Source: Spinacia oleracea (taxonomy: Eukaryota > Streptophyta > Magnoliopsida > Caryophyllales > Amaranthaceae). Taken from it: a stretch of DNA of 64,000 nt. The notes under the pieces are model-generated. The model was not told the DNA's origin. It searched no databases and saw only the letters and a program-made list of their open reading frames with translations. Numbering within the stretch: position 1 is the stretch's first letter; the number at the start of each line of letters is the position of its first letter. The position numbers were made by a program, and so were the translations under genes. Positions 1-11,939 of the stretch are shown here, piece after piece. The stretch lies in the NCBI RefSeq assembly GCF_020520425.1, contig NC_079492.1:110271157-110335156 (forward strand), written 5' to 3'.

Positions 1-464
1 ATCTCGTTGTTTCTATTTAGGTTCAACTCTTTTTACCTGACTAGTTCTTATCTAAACTTTTCACAAATTAGGGTTTAGTAATTTGATTAGAGGTTAATGG
101 TTAGTTACTCATTTTGACTGTTACAGATGTACGAGGTCGAGTTGTTTCTTGGCAGGAACATTTAAATAAGTTTGACTTTTTATCGGATCGGAAATAGGCA
201 CTTCAACAGTTTTCAATGGTTAGTTATACGAGCAAAAACTAGAAGAAGAGCGAGTAAACCAAGGCCCGATTACTCGATAATTTCCACATGCACAAATTCT
301 TAGTTGTGATTTGCCTGAGTTCCCAGGATTTCCAGTTCTGTTTGTGGAATTGGTAATACTGGAGATTTTATGAGCATTAAAGACATGTTGATATATTTCT
401 CAGTGTTCAGTGAATTTCGAAAACGTTAAGGCTATATCGTGAATTACTTGGTACTATTTGTATT
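1..464. other. Intergenic, no gene recognised
   Basis: AT-rich sequence with no protein-like reading frame. A possible acceptor (TTACAG at about 120-125) is followed by a short open stretch, but there is too little to call an exon of a gene lying to the left. Confidence 0.5.
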
Positions 465-789
465 CACAAATTCTTATTTGCAATGGGTGTATAATAAATA
501 TTGTACACCGGAGTAAAAGTTAACCCAAAATGTTTAAAAGTTAAGCATATATATGTAAAATTTATCTATTTTTAAGTGATAAATTTTTTCATTTTAGTAA
601 AACTTATTTCTTCAAAATCACTAATAATGTATAAAATTAATAATTTAACCCTTTAAAATATTTATCTATCAATTTCTTTTACTAATATAAAAGTTAATCA
701 AAACTAAGTTAAAGTTAAAAAAAAAATGGTTAAAGTTATCTTGGTGTACAATAAATTTATTGTACAACTTGTACGCGCAAGACCTTTTG
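465..789 (+). mobile_element. MULE-like MITE, copy 1 of a 4-copy family
   Basis: The 325-bp element is flanked by a perfect 9-bp direct repeat ATTTGTATT at 456-464 and 790-798, typical of Mutator-like insertions. It starts CACAAATTCTTATTTG and ends GCGCAAGACCTTTTG. Each end carries a near-palindromic TGTACAATAAATTTATTGTACA-like motif just inside. It has no coding capacity. Related copies lie at 12637-12922 (inverted), 52650-52975 and 57974-58030 (right end only). Confidence 0.75.
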
Positions 790-1086
790 ATTTGTATTTT
801 TCTCAAAAAGCACGCATGTTTATTTGGCTTATAGTGATTATATTGTGCATCATTACAGTTGCTATAGGCGTATTGACCCGCATAGGTTTATGAAGAGTCC
901 ATGGTGCTAATGCAAGCGATTCTCTATGGTTTTTTTTTTTTTTTTTTTTTTGTGTAAAGAGAGTTATAAAAGGCAAACAGACAAATGATATAGACATAAT
1001 TTACTCCCATATTTTGGTATCATCTTTTCAATACTTTGCGGGCCAATATGTTTCGATAAATTAAGATAAGATAAGGTAATGATCAA

Positions 1087-2440
1087 TTTTAAAGAAGAAA
1101 AATTGTATTTTATCACCTAAAAAACTAAAACTTGTATTTTGCCACTCAAGAGAAAATTAAAACTTCTTTTTTGCCACCTAGAAATGGGAAATAGATGAAA
1201 CTGTTACACAAGGGCCATACTAACAGTATTATTTCTGCCCAAATTTTTATATGAGACTGTCATCACCATCAACTGATGGTGAGACCAGTTCACACTTGCG
1301 AATTTATGTATGTTACTTCTATAGTTTAGACATGTTACCTTTTTTTGTAATTTCAGAGGAGGTATTTTTTTTTTAGTTTAGGTATGTTACTTCTATAGTT
1401 TATACATGTTACTTTTTTTTATACGGAGTAGTTTTAGGGGAGATACCTTCTTAGTTTAGGTATGTTACTTCTATAGTTTAGACATGTTATTTTTTTTTTA
1501 TTTTTTTTTTATAATTTTAGAGGAAGTACTTTTTTTAGTTTATGTAAGTTACTTCTATAGTTTATACATGTTACTTTTTTTATACGGAGTAGTTTTAGGG
1601 GAGATACCTTCTTAGTTTAGGTATGTTACTTTCATAGTTTAGAAATGTTACTTCTTTTTTAATAATTTTAGAGGAGGTATTTTTTTTAGTTTAGGTATGT
1701 TATTTCTATAGTTTAGACATGTTACTTTTTTTTATAATTTTAGATGAGGTACTTTTTTAGTTTAGGTATGTCACTTCTATAGTTTAGGTATGTCACTTCT
1801 ATAGTTTAGACATGTTACTTTTTTTTTATACGGAATAGTTTTAGGGGAGGTACATTTTTAGTTTAGGTATGTTACTTCTATAGTTTAGACATGTTACTTT
1901 TTTTTATATATAATTTTAGAGGAGGTACGTTTTTAATTTAGGTATGTTACTTCTATAGTTTAGGTCTGTTACTTTTTTTATATAGTTTTAGAGGGGGTAC
2001 GCTATTGGTTTCGCGCTCGTCACACCATCAAGTTGATGGTGTGGCTGGTCTCACTGGAGACGCGCTGTTATTTCTGATATTTTCTATTCTTTTATGATTT
2101 CATGTATTTAACTTTGTTCTCTTCCCTTGCTTCTTTCTCTTCCATGAATTCACATAATTTTTCCTCCCATTAATTCAAAAAATTGACAAAACTCAATGGC
2201 AGTAAAGAGAGAATGGTGAATGAGTTAAAGATTATCGTAGAAGGAGTGCAAAAAATTGGAGGAAAATTGAATTAGTGGGCTTCACATAACGGTTTCATAT
2301 ATTCTTCTGTTTCAGGTGGTAAATAACAAGTTTTAATTATTTTTTTAGGTGGTAAATACAAGTTTTAGTTTTTTCGGTGGTAAAAAAAAAGAAAATTTTG
2401 ATTTTTATAGGTGGTAAAGAACAATTTATCCTTTCAAAAA
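1087..2440. mobile_element. Foldback/MULE-like element with internal minisatellite
   Basis: The ends are imperfect inverted repeats. The left arm begins about 1097 (ATTGTATTTTATCACC) and the right arm ends about 2430 (GGTGGTAAAGAACAATT), each built from two or three tandem GGTGGTAAA..AAGTTTTA subunits. Flanking 9-mers at 1087-1095 and 2432-2440 agree at 7 of 9 bases, so a degenerate 9-bp target duplication is possible. The interior holds a minisatellite and hairpin-forming CACCATCAA/TTGATGGTG motifs near 1265 and 2022. It has no transposase. Confidence 0.5.
1305..1995. repeat. Minisatellite, TAGTTTAGGTATGTTAC units
   Basis: Degenerate tandem array alternating TAGTTTAGGTATGTTACTTC and TATAGTTTAGACATGTTAC with T-rich spacers and ATACGGAGTAGTTTTAGGGG blocks. 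The higher unit is about 70-110 bp, repeated roughly eight times. It lies wholly inside the foldback element. Confidence 0.8.
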
Positions 2441-2647
2441 TAATTTTTTATACTCCGTAACTTCCAACAAGGATCAATAAGATAAGATAATAAAATATAA
2501 GATAAGATAAGATAAAATAAAAAATAAAATAATAAGAAGTACTACACTAAGCACAAAAACAACCATACAAAATATAGTACTTGTAGGGGACAAACCTTCT
2601 AGGAAGGACTCTTCCATCCCCAAGTCTAAAATAAACAAATAGACCCT

Positions 2648-3470
2648 CTTACCAAACGAAACTAACACATAACCCCAATTCAAACCATGCCTGGTCACAC
2701 TCAGACATTTTCTTGTTGACCATACACCTAATTTTAACTGTCACAACCCCTTGAATCTCTTTAGTAACAACACCAACACTAGCCACCTTATGTTCCCACA
2801 TAGCCTTGTTCCTGACATTCGAATCCATATAAAAAGCAACAACAATTGTAGCATTACAAACTTGCTTCCAAAATAGAGATTTTTTTGATCTCTTACTTAT
2901 CCAACGAAGGAGGGCGAAGAAATCAGTGGTCTCTGCTCTAATTCTCAACCATTCCTTAATATGTTGTATAACCTGCTTACTATAATCACAGTTCAAGAAA
3001 AAATGGTTGTGAGATTTCACCTCTTTGTTGCAAATGGTACACAAATCAATATTGCTTATCTGAAGGCGTTGCAAACACGACGTTGTCTGCAATCTCCCCA
3101 GTATAGCTAACCATATGATGAACTTATGCTTAAACATAGAAAGCCTACATCATGCCATTTTACTCCAGTGCACTTTATGATCACCTTGCCCAACCACATC
3201 AGAATATATACTACTGATCCTATATGTAGGCCCTACTCTCCAACCATCACCTGATATAGCCAAGCTCAAATCATGCTTAGCCTTATAAATGCTCTTCCAA
3301 GCCCAACTAGAGCTAATAGGAGTGGTAGTCCTTCCAATCTTTTCCTTTTATATAAATTTTATTAACCCATCTTAACCACATGTTGTCAGCTTTCCTAGCA
3401 ATATTCCACACTTGCTTCCCCGAAGCTGCCCTATTCTACAACATCACATTCCTAATGCATAAACCACAAA
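2648..3470 (-). pseudogene. LINE 3' fragment, zf-RVT domain
   Basis: On the minus strand this encodes the C-terminal part of a plant L1-type LINE ORF2. Recognisable pieces in order are RAASGKQVWNIARKADNMW (about 3450-3390), SLAISGDGWRVGPTYRIS, and HKFIIWLAILGRLQTT followed by a CTIC..H..FLNC zinc-binding reverse-transcriptase-associated domain (PF13966 type; 3137 down to about 2950). Reverse transcriptase and endonuclease are absent, so this is a 5'-truncated, decayed copy. The longest open stretch is 162 residues (3137-2649). A second, different LINE fragment lies at 54880-55640. Confidence 0.8.
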
Positions 3471-4251
3471 CTTTTTAGACTTGCACAGGTTATCTCATGC
3501 AACATACCCCGGTTGGAAAGAATAAGAAATACTACATCCGCTTCACAATTCATGCAATATATCAACCAACTTTAACAATATTCCTTTTATCATTAGATAA
3601 GAAAAACTTAGTCAAGTGAGATCTTGTTGAAATTCGTTTCAATGCGAGTGTTTCCAAATATTAACTTTATAATTTTCACTTATATGCAACTAAAACTATT
3701 AATGTCCAAAAAATCAGGTTAAAATTCGTGAAAAAAAAGAAAGAAATGGAGCTCATCTAAGAAAATACAAGTACTACGAATAAAATAAGATAAGTTCATG
3801 TTTTTTGGTTGAGAGGGAAATCACAAAGGGCAAGACAGCCACTAATATAGACGGAATTCGATCTCAAATCTTAGATATTATCACGTCAAGAATTAACAAC
3901 TAAGCTAGCTGTTAATAAGATAAGTTCATGCTAATAAGATAAAGCGGCAACAAAAGTTGAACGTCTTTTTTATAATCCATCCAGATCCAGATGGTACTAA
4001 AAATAACGACCGGGTCCACGTCTCTCAAGTGAATTCCTACGTGGCAAATTAACAAAAATCCACTCTCCTCCCCCCTCTGTGTAGCTGGGTTCTTCGAGAG
4101 TGCTCATTACAAATTTCCCGTTAATTTAGGGTTTTAATTTGGGGCAAAAGCGAAGATTTTCAATTTCTGGATCTGAATCGACTTGATTTTCCTTCGACTT
4201 TGAAGATTATTTGGAGGATGAACTGATTAATTTTAGAAACAAGTTTTAACA
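3471..4251 (+). promoter_or_regulatory. Upstream/5' UTR region of the transporter gene
   Basis: No gene is seen. The last 250 bp hold two ACGT-core motifs, CCACGT at 4016-4021 and ACGTGGC at 4039-4045 (G-box/ABRE-like bZIP sites), then a CT-rich stretch (4060-4080) typical of a plant 5' UTR. No convincing TATA box was found. That the motifs act on this gene is inference. Confidence 0.4.
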
Positions 4252-7200
4252 ATGGAGTCTCCGGTGGTAGCTGTCAAAGAGAACAAGCTATTAAAAGGGG
4301 CTTTTGCCGTCGGCGGAATCATGATTACCCTAGTCATCTATGGTATTTTACAGGTAATCAAAAACTAATTTCAGCTGATTAATACTAATATCTATTGTTT
4401 CGTCTTTATTGTTATCGTCGATTATTCATTTTGTCTGTAATGCCTTTGTTGTTTTCTGCGAATATAAACTCATTTTTCTGCAATTTTTATTAGTTTCTTT
4501 GGATAATGTTGATAAACAACAAGCTTTACTAAAAACCATGGAAAGGGGTTTTGTTGATTTGTATCAAGCTTGCAACTAGTAATAAGTCGAAATAAGATTT
4601 TAGGGGACAGTGGAAATATGATTAATTTGTGAAGATACTGGCGATTTTAATGGGAACTCTTTAGAAATCGCGGTGATATTATTAGGATTGAAGAATTAAA
4701 GGCTGCATTTGGTGAAAGGAGGGGTAGTTTTGTTTGGGGTGATAATGTTGAAGGATATATATAGGATGTTGCATTTTGCTATTATATGTATGTAATGAGC
4801 TATGGAATAATGTATTTAATGAGATAAAGATTTGTGCTGTTGCAGGAAAAAATCATGAAAATTCCGTATGGGCAAAACAAAGAATTTTTCACATACTCAC
4901 TATTTCTAGTCTTCTGTAATCGTCTTACGACCTCGGCTGTATCTGCTGCTTCTTTACTGGTAAAGATGTCCTTGAACTGGTCTACTTATATATCTTATTA
5001 TCACTTGTTCTCGTTAGTGCTTTTCTATTTTGTGATCTCTATCTCCCCCTGTGAAATCAGCTCTACTTGTGTCATGGTTTAACTCTTGCCGTTTGTCTAT
5101 TTGTTTCTTTAGGCAAGTAAGAAAGCTTTGGATCCTGTTGCCCCTGTTTATAAGTATTGCTTGGTCTCTGTAACAAATATCCTAACCACAACGTGCCAAT
5201 ATGAGGTAAGTAAATGCTCTTGAGATGGAAGGATATTTGATGAAAACCATGGTCAGTTTGTTTCTGGTGAGAATTTGGGATCAAAATTTGAACCAACCTT
5301 CTTGTTTTCTTTCAGGCCCTTAAATATGTTAGTTTTCCTGTCCAGACTCTTGCAAAATGTGCTAAAATGATACCAGTCATGGTAAGTTTATTTCCTCTTT
5401 CTGTTACTATACCTTTATTACTTTTCACTATGGACGAGGCATGGAGCTGAGATTATTAACATCTGTTGTTTCTGTGGTTATTATTAGTTTTATAGTAAAA
5501 AGTTATCCATAAAGTGTCAGTTTTACTCCCCATAAATCCATTTTTCGTGTGTCCATTCATCAACAAGCATCCTAGTAAACTTTATATGTTCATGTTAGTG
5601 ACCTGCGATTTCTATATTTCTGTTTGCTGCTGTTATTAAATCTTGATGTGTGGAAAATGACTGGAAATGTGTTAATAGAGTGCTCCTATTATACTGAGGC
5701 GAGCAATATTTCTCTATGGATTATTTATTATCTCTGTTGGCTAGATGTTTGATATACTCCTTTTTCCTTGCACTTGCAGGTCTGGGGTTCTATAATTATG
5801 CAGAAAAGATACAAGGGGCTCGATTATTTGTGGGCTGTCCTTGTGACCCTTGGATGTTCTGTATTTATTCTGTATCCGGTTAGTATTATGATTTTGTTTG
5901 AATTTGTCTAGCTGTGAGATTGTGATTGTCAGTTCTGTTGTAATCTTCTTCAAGCATCTGGAAATGTTGCTTTCTTTCTCAGTTTAGCCAGAAAATCCTT
6001 TTAATATCTTTCCTGTTCGTTTCTTCTTGGGTTTGAAATAATCAAGTCATGGAGTGGTCGCCTGCCAATGGAGTTATTTGATATAAACATGGCTAATGGA
6101 AGGAAGTGTTTTCTTAATAATAATAATCCTTAACTGTTTTAGTTGTTACTCAACCAACAGCTTTGAATCATTTTGGCTATTAGATGGCCCAGTTGTTTGT
6201 GTTTTAGGAGTCTACTCTTCTTATTGTTCTGTTTTCTCTTCAATACAGGGAGGAGATGATATCAGCCTATACAAGAAAGGGAGAGAGAGCACTGTTTGGG
6301 GTATGTCCCTCATGGCTGGTTATCTTGGGTATTAATCCTTCACTTTAGCTCATTATGCTGCTTTAAGGTTTCCCTTTAAAATGTTTTTGATTGTAGCTGC
6401 TAGTCTGTTACACTACCAGGCATCTGATGGATGAATCAGATAGATATTATAGTTACTTATAGAGGACCGCTTTCTCAAATTTATGGTCTGTAAAGAAAAT
6501 TTCCTCTTGCCCTTCTCTAGGCAGCACCACATGCTAGATTGACTTGATGCAACATCCGTTCAGTGAGTTAGCAGTGTGTGGGGAAGGAAGGTCAATCCAA
6601 CTCACTATGAGAGATTTTGTTCCCAAACTGCTCCCCTGTTATTCTACTAGGGAGTGAAATATTAATTATGCTCTCTACCAGTCCAGCCTGTATCATTCTA
6701 TCCTCCTTTTTGTACAGGGAGCTTAAAGGTCTTACGCTTGGTAAACAATGATTTTCTGTTATTGTTCTTGCTTTAGACTGTAATATGATAAAAGGAGGAA
6801 GATACAGTTTTATCGCATATATGTTTGACATACCTTTCACACCCAATTCTTTTTCCTTGCACTTCATCTGGGGATAGAGTGATAGACCATTAAATGTACC
6901 ACTCTATTTCATCCTACTTTCTGGACGTGTTTTGACTTTACGACATTTTGAGACACCTTGGGCATGCCACAGGATTTCCAGGGGCATGTCTTATTATTTC
7001 TTTGGTGAAAAGGCATTTCTATCTTTTCTGAAGTCAATGACTGAAACAGTTAAATTTAAACATCGTACTTGACATTGTTTCCTTGTGGTGCAGATTTGAT
7101 GGATTTACAAGCACATTCCAAGATAAATTATTCAAAGGCTACAATATGGAAATACACAACCAAATATTTTACACAACATTGTGTTCCTGTGTGCTAAGCT

Positions 7201-8576
7201 TGACTGGTAGGTACCTTTTAATCCCACCACCCCCTTCCCCTATCGCTTCATGTTTTTATTGGTTGGTCTCTTTACTTCTATTTGATGTATGAGAATGGAG
7301 ATTGGCATTCCGAATTTGCATTAGATTCATGCCATTTTACTATTATTTTGAACTGGTAGCCACCTGCAATCTGGCAGGCTTCATTGTACTCCCTCCGTCC
7401 CGGAATACTTGACCTGTTTTCCTTATCGGGCCGTCCCTTAATACTTGACCTGTTTCTAAAAATGGAAATATTCTAACAATATTATATTATTTCTCACTCC
7501 ACCCCTATTAACCCACCTACCCCCTACTCCATACAAAAAATAATTAAAAATTCAACCCCTACTCTCCCCCAACCCCAACTCTTAACCCACCTCCCACTAA
7601 CTACATTAAAATAATACCCCACTATCAACTACTACCTATTAAATTAAATAAGTCAATTCAAATCCCTTAAACTCTGTGCCGGTCAAACCGGGTCGAGTAT
7701 TCCGGGACGGAGGGAGTACCGTATAATTTTTACTTTGCCACCTGCAATCTGGCAGGCTTTATTTTACCTTTGAAGTGATAATTGTCTGTGTTTGCATTTG
7801 GATTGACTATGGAAACACCATTACCCGTGGACTGTGTTTTATTGCACGCCTTTTGATGAACTCGACGTTTTGCTTGGCAGGGCTTGTATTGCAGGGTCAA
7901 CTTCTAGCAGCTGTAGATTTTATTCACAGACACAATGATTGTTTGTACGATATTGCATTACTTTCTACTGTAAGATTCGTAACCTCGCATGCAATTTGTA
8001 TGATTCTAACAGTTCGTAAAGTTGCCTTTCTATATATCTGAATCTTTCCATTTTTTTTAATGTTGTAGTGAATTGTAGAAAGTCTAGTAAACTTACATTA
8101 GGAGCTTCTGCAGGTAGCTACTGCTAGTCAATTCTTCATTTCTTATACAATTCGTACCTTTGGTGCTCTTACTTTTGCGACCATAATGACCACAAGACAG
8201 GTATATTTTGCTTTACGTAATTATTATTTTTTATTGTAAATTTGTAATTTTTACTACTAGTTTTAAACTACAAAAAGTGATTTGCTAAAACAAGTGTCTT
8301 CTAAATGCAGCTTATCAGCATCCTACTCTCATGCCTGTGGTTTGCTCATCCCTTAAGTCCACTACAATGGGTTGGAGCAGTAAGACTCTTGATCTGTTGG
8401 CACTTTTGTCCAAAACTACAGTGACACTGTTTAATAAAATGATATTGTTTTACTGGCAGGTAATTGTCTTCAGCTCACTATATGCGAAAAGCTTCTTGAG
8501 GAGCAACACTCAGAAATCCACACCTCCAGCAGACGAACAAGATAAAGAGTTGGCTCCTTTAAAGGGAATCCCGTAA
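4252..8576 (+). CDS. UTR5B: UDP-galactose/UDP-glucose transporter, UTR5B-like
   Basis: Eleven exons read by eye: 4252-4353, 4846-4959, 5113-5205, 5316-5381, 5780-5878, 6249-6328, 7094-7206, 7881-7969, 8114-8200, 8311-8379 and 8460-8576. All introns are GT-AG and the exons stay in phase, giving 342 aa, the family's usual length. The protein matches my memory of Arabidopsis UTR5/UTR5B almost throughout, for example EKIMKIPYG, NRLTTSAVSA, YEALKYVSFPVQTLAKCAKM, DGFTSTFQDKLFKGYN and ISYTIRTFGALTFATIMTTR. Family knowledge: multi-pass ER/Golgi antiporters that import UDP-sugars for luminal glycosylation. About ten hydrophobic segments are visible, beginning with residues 17-33. The C-terminus (KELAPLKGIP) has no KKXX signal. 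A Stowaway MITE sits in intron 7. The start is the ATG that gives the family N-terminus (VKENKLLKGAFAV). Orthology to UTR5B rather than UTR5A is uncertain. Confidence 0.93.
7359..7764. repeat. 27-bp direct repeat around an intronic MITE
   Basis: GCCACCTGCAATCTGGCAGG plus a few bases occurs at 7359-7385 and again at 7737-7763, on either side of the Stowaway element in intron 7. It is too long to be the element's TA target duplication, so it reflects a small local duplication. Confidence 0.75.
7387..7718. mobile_element. Stowaway-like MITE (family A) in intron 7
   Basis: 332 bp bounded by TA, with terminal inverted repeats CTCCCTCCGTCCCGGAATAC (left) and its complement on the right. The interior is C-rich and non-coding. 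The element at 45642-45972 is the same family, sharing the interior AAGTCAATTCAAAT and CCGGTCAAACCGG near the right end. Confidence 0.9.
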
Positions 8577-9048
8577 GTTGCAGGCAATTTTCTTAATCAT
8601 TGTTGTTCTGTCCCGTGTCTGGTTGCTAACTGACCCCATAATCGAAGAGCTCAGACGTGATGCTTGTAGAGGGGACATTTTTGGGTGAAAGTGGTAGTTA
8701 GTTTGGTAGCGGTAGGAAATATGACTAGTTGATATATTTTGGCTTCTCTGATTCTTTCCCTTATTTTCAAAAAGAAAGAGGAACAGAGGTTAACTTATTG
8801 TTAGAGCGAATGGGAATGTACTATAATTGTGAAAGCAAAATTGTTTTGGCAATTCATCTAGTTTAAGCTAAATATTCTATTCTTAATCTTTTTTGGCACC
8901 CCTGTTTCTGGCTTCTCAAATTCTTAATCACACCCGGTTACAATAAATATTGTGGGGTTACTTAAAGTTATCTCGATATAATGTAAAAGTTGCAAGGCCT
9001 ACTGCCGCCGGCTAAGTTCTCAACCGTGAAGCAGGTCAATTAAGGTAT
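8577..9048 (+). other. 3' flank of the transporter gene
   Basis: AT-rich sequence directly after the stop codon, presumably 3' UTR at its start. No further gene is seen and no confident poly(A) signal could be singled out. Confidence 0.4.
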
Positions 9049-9057
9049 AAAATTTTG

Positions 9058-9387
9058 GGGTGATGATAAAGGTCGCAAGTTGCGACAACATTTAGTTGTC
9101 GCAATCTTACGTGTCGCAGTTTAATTGGTACACATAGGCGCCACGTAGGCTATGTGTCATCAGAATATTTTTACTATCAATTCAATATTTTTACTATAAA
9201 AATATATAAATAAGGTAATCAATGTAAAAAAGGAAACAAATTAGGATATTAAGATTAAAAAAAGGTATATAATAGATTATATAAGTTAAATATTTTAATT
9301 TCCAATTTAAATCATGACACATAAGCATGCCATGTCATCATTGTGACACGGCTTAAAGGTCGCATGTTGCGACCTTTATCATTTTCG
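9058..9387. mobile_element. MULE-type MITE with 9-bp TSD
   Basis: 330 bp flanked by the perfect 9-bp repeat AAAATTTTG at 9049-9057 and 9388-9396. Both ends share ATGATAAAGGTCGCAA as a terminal inverted repeat, starting a few bases inside. A second internal copy of GTTGTCGCAA is present on the left. Non-coding. Confidence 0.75.
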
Positions 9388-9566
9388 AAAATTTTGAAGC
9401 TTAATCATGGCCATTTGAGTTTGGGTAACCTACAAAATGTACTTATGAATGATGTTTGTCACTTTCAAATTTGCTCAATTTGACTCTTTAAACTTGCTGT
9501 AAGAAAAGGTTTTTCACAAATACGAATTATATGAGAAAGGCCCAAATAATTTTAACTACATTCCCT

Positions 9567-9567
<1 letters not shown>

Positions 9568-9602
<35 letters not shown>

Positions 9603-9606
9603 GGGG
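9568..9606 (+). repeat. Poly-G tract
   Basis: About 34 consecutive G, one A, then five more G. It could form G-quadruplexes and is a likely place for sequencing or assembly length error. Confidence 0.95.
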
Positions 9607-10202
9607 GACATAACATAATAATTTTAGCCTTTAATCAAATGTACATAATATACTTTGATATATAAGTTGAAGGGAAATGAATTAATCAATTATTCTACTG
9701 AGGAAAAAGGATGTTATGATTGTACCAACATTAGTGAAAAACATAAGGAGAGTCATGCAATTTTTTTAATATTTTTTAAAAAGTAAAAATTAGAATTTTA
9801 ATAGTAGATCAATTATAGATGCATTCACATAACCCAAAGTTTGCTGATAATGAATGTTTCAAACTTTGCCATGAAAAGGAAACGAGACATGGTTTCTAAT
9901 TTCAAGTTTTGTTGCCTTCTGCTACAAATAACGTTAAGTGTATGAATTTTATGATACTTTGTATATTGGATATTTGGATTAGAGTAGGACGAAAAAAACA
10001 GTAACAAAAGACCGAAATAAACGAAAAAACCTGTAGTTTCTCATTGAACATTCGAAACACATTCTTAATACTAAAATCTATTATGCCTTATTCTAATAAT
10101 CACACATTCTCAAATCTCAATAATAAAATCAAAAGTACCCCTATTATGCGAAAATCGCTTATTCTAACAAATTGTTTGTAAGAGTATCCAGTATCTATCT
10201 TG
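9607..10202. other. Intergenic between two tail-to-tail genes
   Basis: AT-rich. The right part should contain the 3' UTR of the cupin gene on the minus strand. No gene or clear repeat is seen. Confidence 0.4.
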
Positions 10203-11816
10203 TTAATTTGGTGGAGGGAAGAAGATTTCATCAGAAGTCCTGGTGGAGCGGAAATGCTGCTCAGTTTCTGTAGGGACCTTGAAAGCTGCTTCCAACACTT
10301 GTGGTGATAATGCCTTCCACACTGAAGTCTTCCCAGCCAAGTGTGTGAATACAGGACTGCAACAACATGACAGCATATTAGAAATTTAACATTCGAAAAT
10401 AACTCAATGTAAATAAAATAAACCAGATTTCAGGGTAGTTGCTTACTTTGGTGTAGAGATGATAGAAAACCATTCCAATCCTTCATCATCAGCAATCTTA
10501 GAAACCACAAAGAACCTTGGCACTATGAACAAATTTCCAGCTGTGATTGTGGTCTCCAACACCCTCTTACCATCAACCCCAACCACTTGAACTCGACCAC
10601 TTCCTCGGACAATGTAAGTCACTTGAAGGGCAGAGTCACAGGAGAAACCAGGAGAACACATAGCTTTTCCATTGAGGTTAACAAGGTCAGCACCAAGTCC
10701 AACCTCACCTACCAAAGGCAAGTTCTTAGTGTTCAATACCACCACCCTTCCACCATTCTTGATGTCAACATCTAATGGAGCTTCTTCACAGTTCAATGCC
10801 ATTCCATCACGGTGTTCCTTTTTGGGTTCAGGCATCTTGTGTGATTCACTAAGCTTGACTATACCCTTGGAGGATTGGTTACCAACTAGGGTCTTGACTA
10901 CATCTTCAGGCAAGTCCCATGCCCGGCTTACAAACTCGGTTGTAAATCCAGTAAAGATTCCATTTGGACCAGTTAGGAAGAAATCAGTGAATTCACCGCG
11001 CTTGTGTGCCTTAGAGGTTTCACCCAAAAAGAGGACGGTAAGTTCTGTATCCTGTTTGTTGTACCACCAGGTAACAACACCAAAAGGAAGTGCAATTGCA
11101 TCTCCCTTCTTGATTGCAATCACCTTCTCCTCTTGCTCAGGGAGAACTATTCCAGCTACTCCTTCACCTATATTTATTCCAAATTCACCATAACTTAATC
11201 AACACAATTATACATATACTACAGTATAATTAATTATAAACAACCCATCAACCGTAAACAATAACATCATCACTGACATTCAACAATTACAACAATCCCG
11301 ATCACACAAAATCAAAGAATATATAAATCATCAATCCATCGATCTAAGTCGAATCGAATAAAATTAACATTACTTTATCTGCATTGATCACAAAAAATTG
11401 CAACCATTGACTTTCTATGCGGATGAATTTTAACAATTTCATAAAATATTAATGCAAAGAGAATCTGATTTCCAACTTCAATAAATCAACATGCATGACA
11501 CCCACAAACGTTAAATTCCCAATTACATTATAATTAAGATTAATCATCCAAACAAATCAAGAAATTAATCATAAATAATCATCGCAAAAAATTAAATTAA
11601 AGATTGAAAAGAAATTATACCTTGAAGAACATAAGCAACTTTAGAGGAATCAGAGTAACGAGGAAGAGCAAATCCGTACTTCTCTAGAGAAAGTTTAGCA
11701 GCAGCGATGTTGCCTTCTTTAAGCATGGGAAGTTCAGAAGGGCTCCATGAATAGTAGGACCCACCTTCTCCTCCATAAACCTTCTTTGACAATTTTGGGG
11801 ACAAATCCAACTCCAT
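10203..11816 (-). CDS. Bicupin, 11S-globulin-related cytosolic protein
   Basis: Three minus-strand exons, 11816-11621, 11167-10447 and 10356-10203, with GT-AG introns and phases that fit exactly, give 356 aa. The protein matches my memory of Arabidopsis At1g07750/At2g28680 (RmlC-like cupins, annotated glutelin type-D 1-like in many plants): MELDLSPKL..KKVYGGEGGSYY, FGVVTWWYN, GRVVVLNTKNLPLVGEVG, GNLFIVPRFFVVSKIAD, VFTHLAGKTSVWKAL. Two cupin beta-barrels are expected, about residues 40-175 and 205-330. There is no N-terminal signal peptide, unlike true secreted 11S storage globulins, so a cytosolic role is likely. Biochemical function is not known to me. The gene has a TATA box and a pyrimidine-rich leader. 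Intact, no oddities seen. Confidence 0.93.
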
Positions 11817-11923
11817 TTCTCTCTCTTTTTTCTTGGAATTCGAAATAAAACTCTGTTTTTCTTTCTGGGTTTTTGATTGTGATGAGCAGGTTTAGTGAGA
11901 GAAAAGGAGAGGGGTTAAGGGGG

Positions 11924-11932
11924 TATTTATAG
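11924..11932 (-). promoter_or_regulatory. TATA box of the cupin gene
   Basis: On the minus strand CTATAAATA lies about 110 bases before the ATG at 11816. It is followed by a CT-rich leader (TCTCCTTTTCTCTCAC), a typical plant core promoter arrangement. Confidence 0.65.
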
Positions 11933-11939
11933 CAAAAGG

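Noticed and set aside
100-165. Possible last exon of a gene entering from the left (acceptor at about 125 then a short frame)
   Set aside because: Only about 12 codons, with no recognisable protein content.
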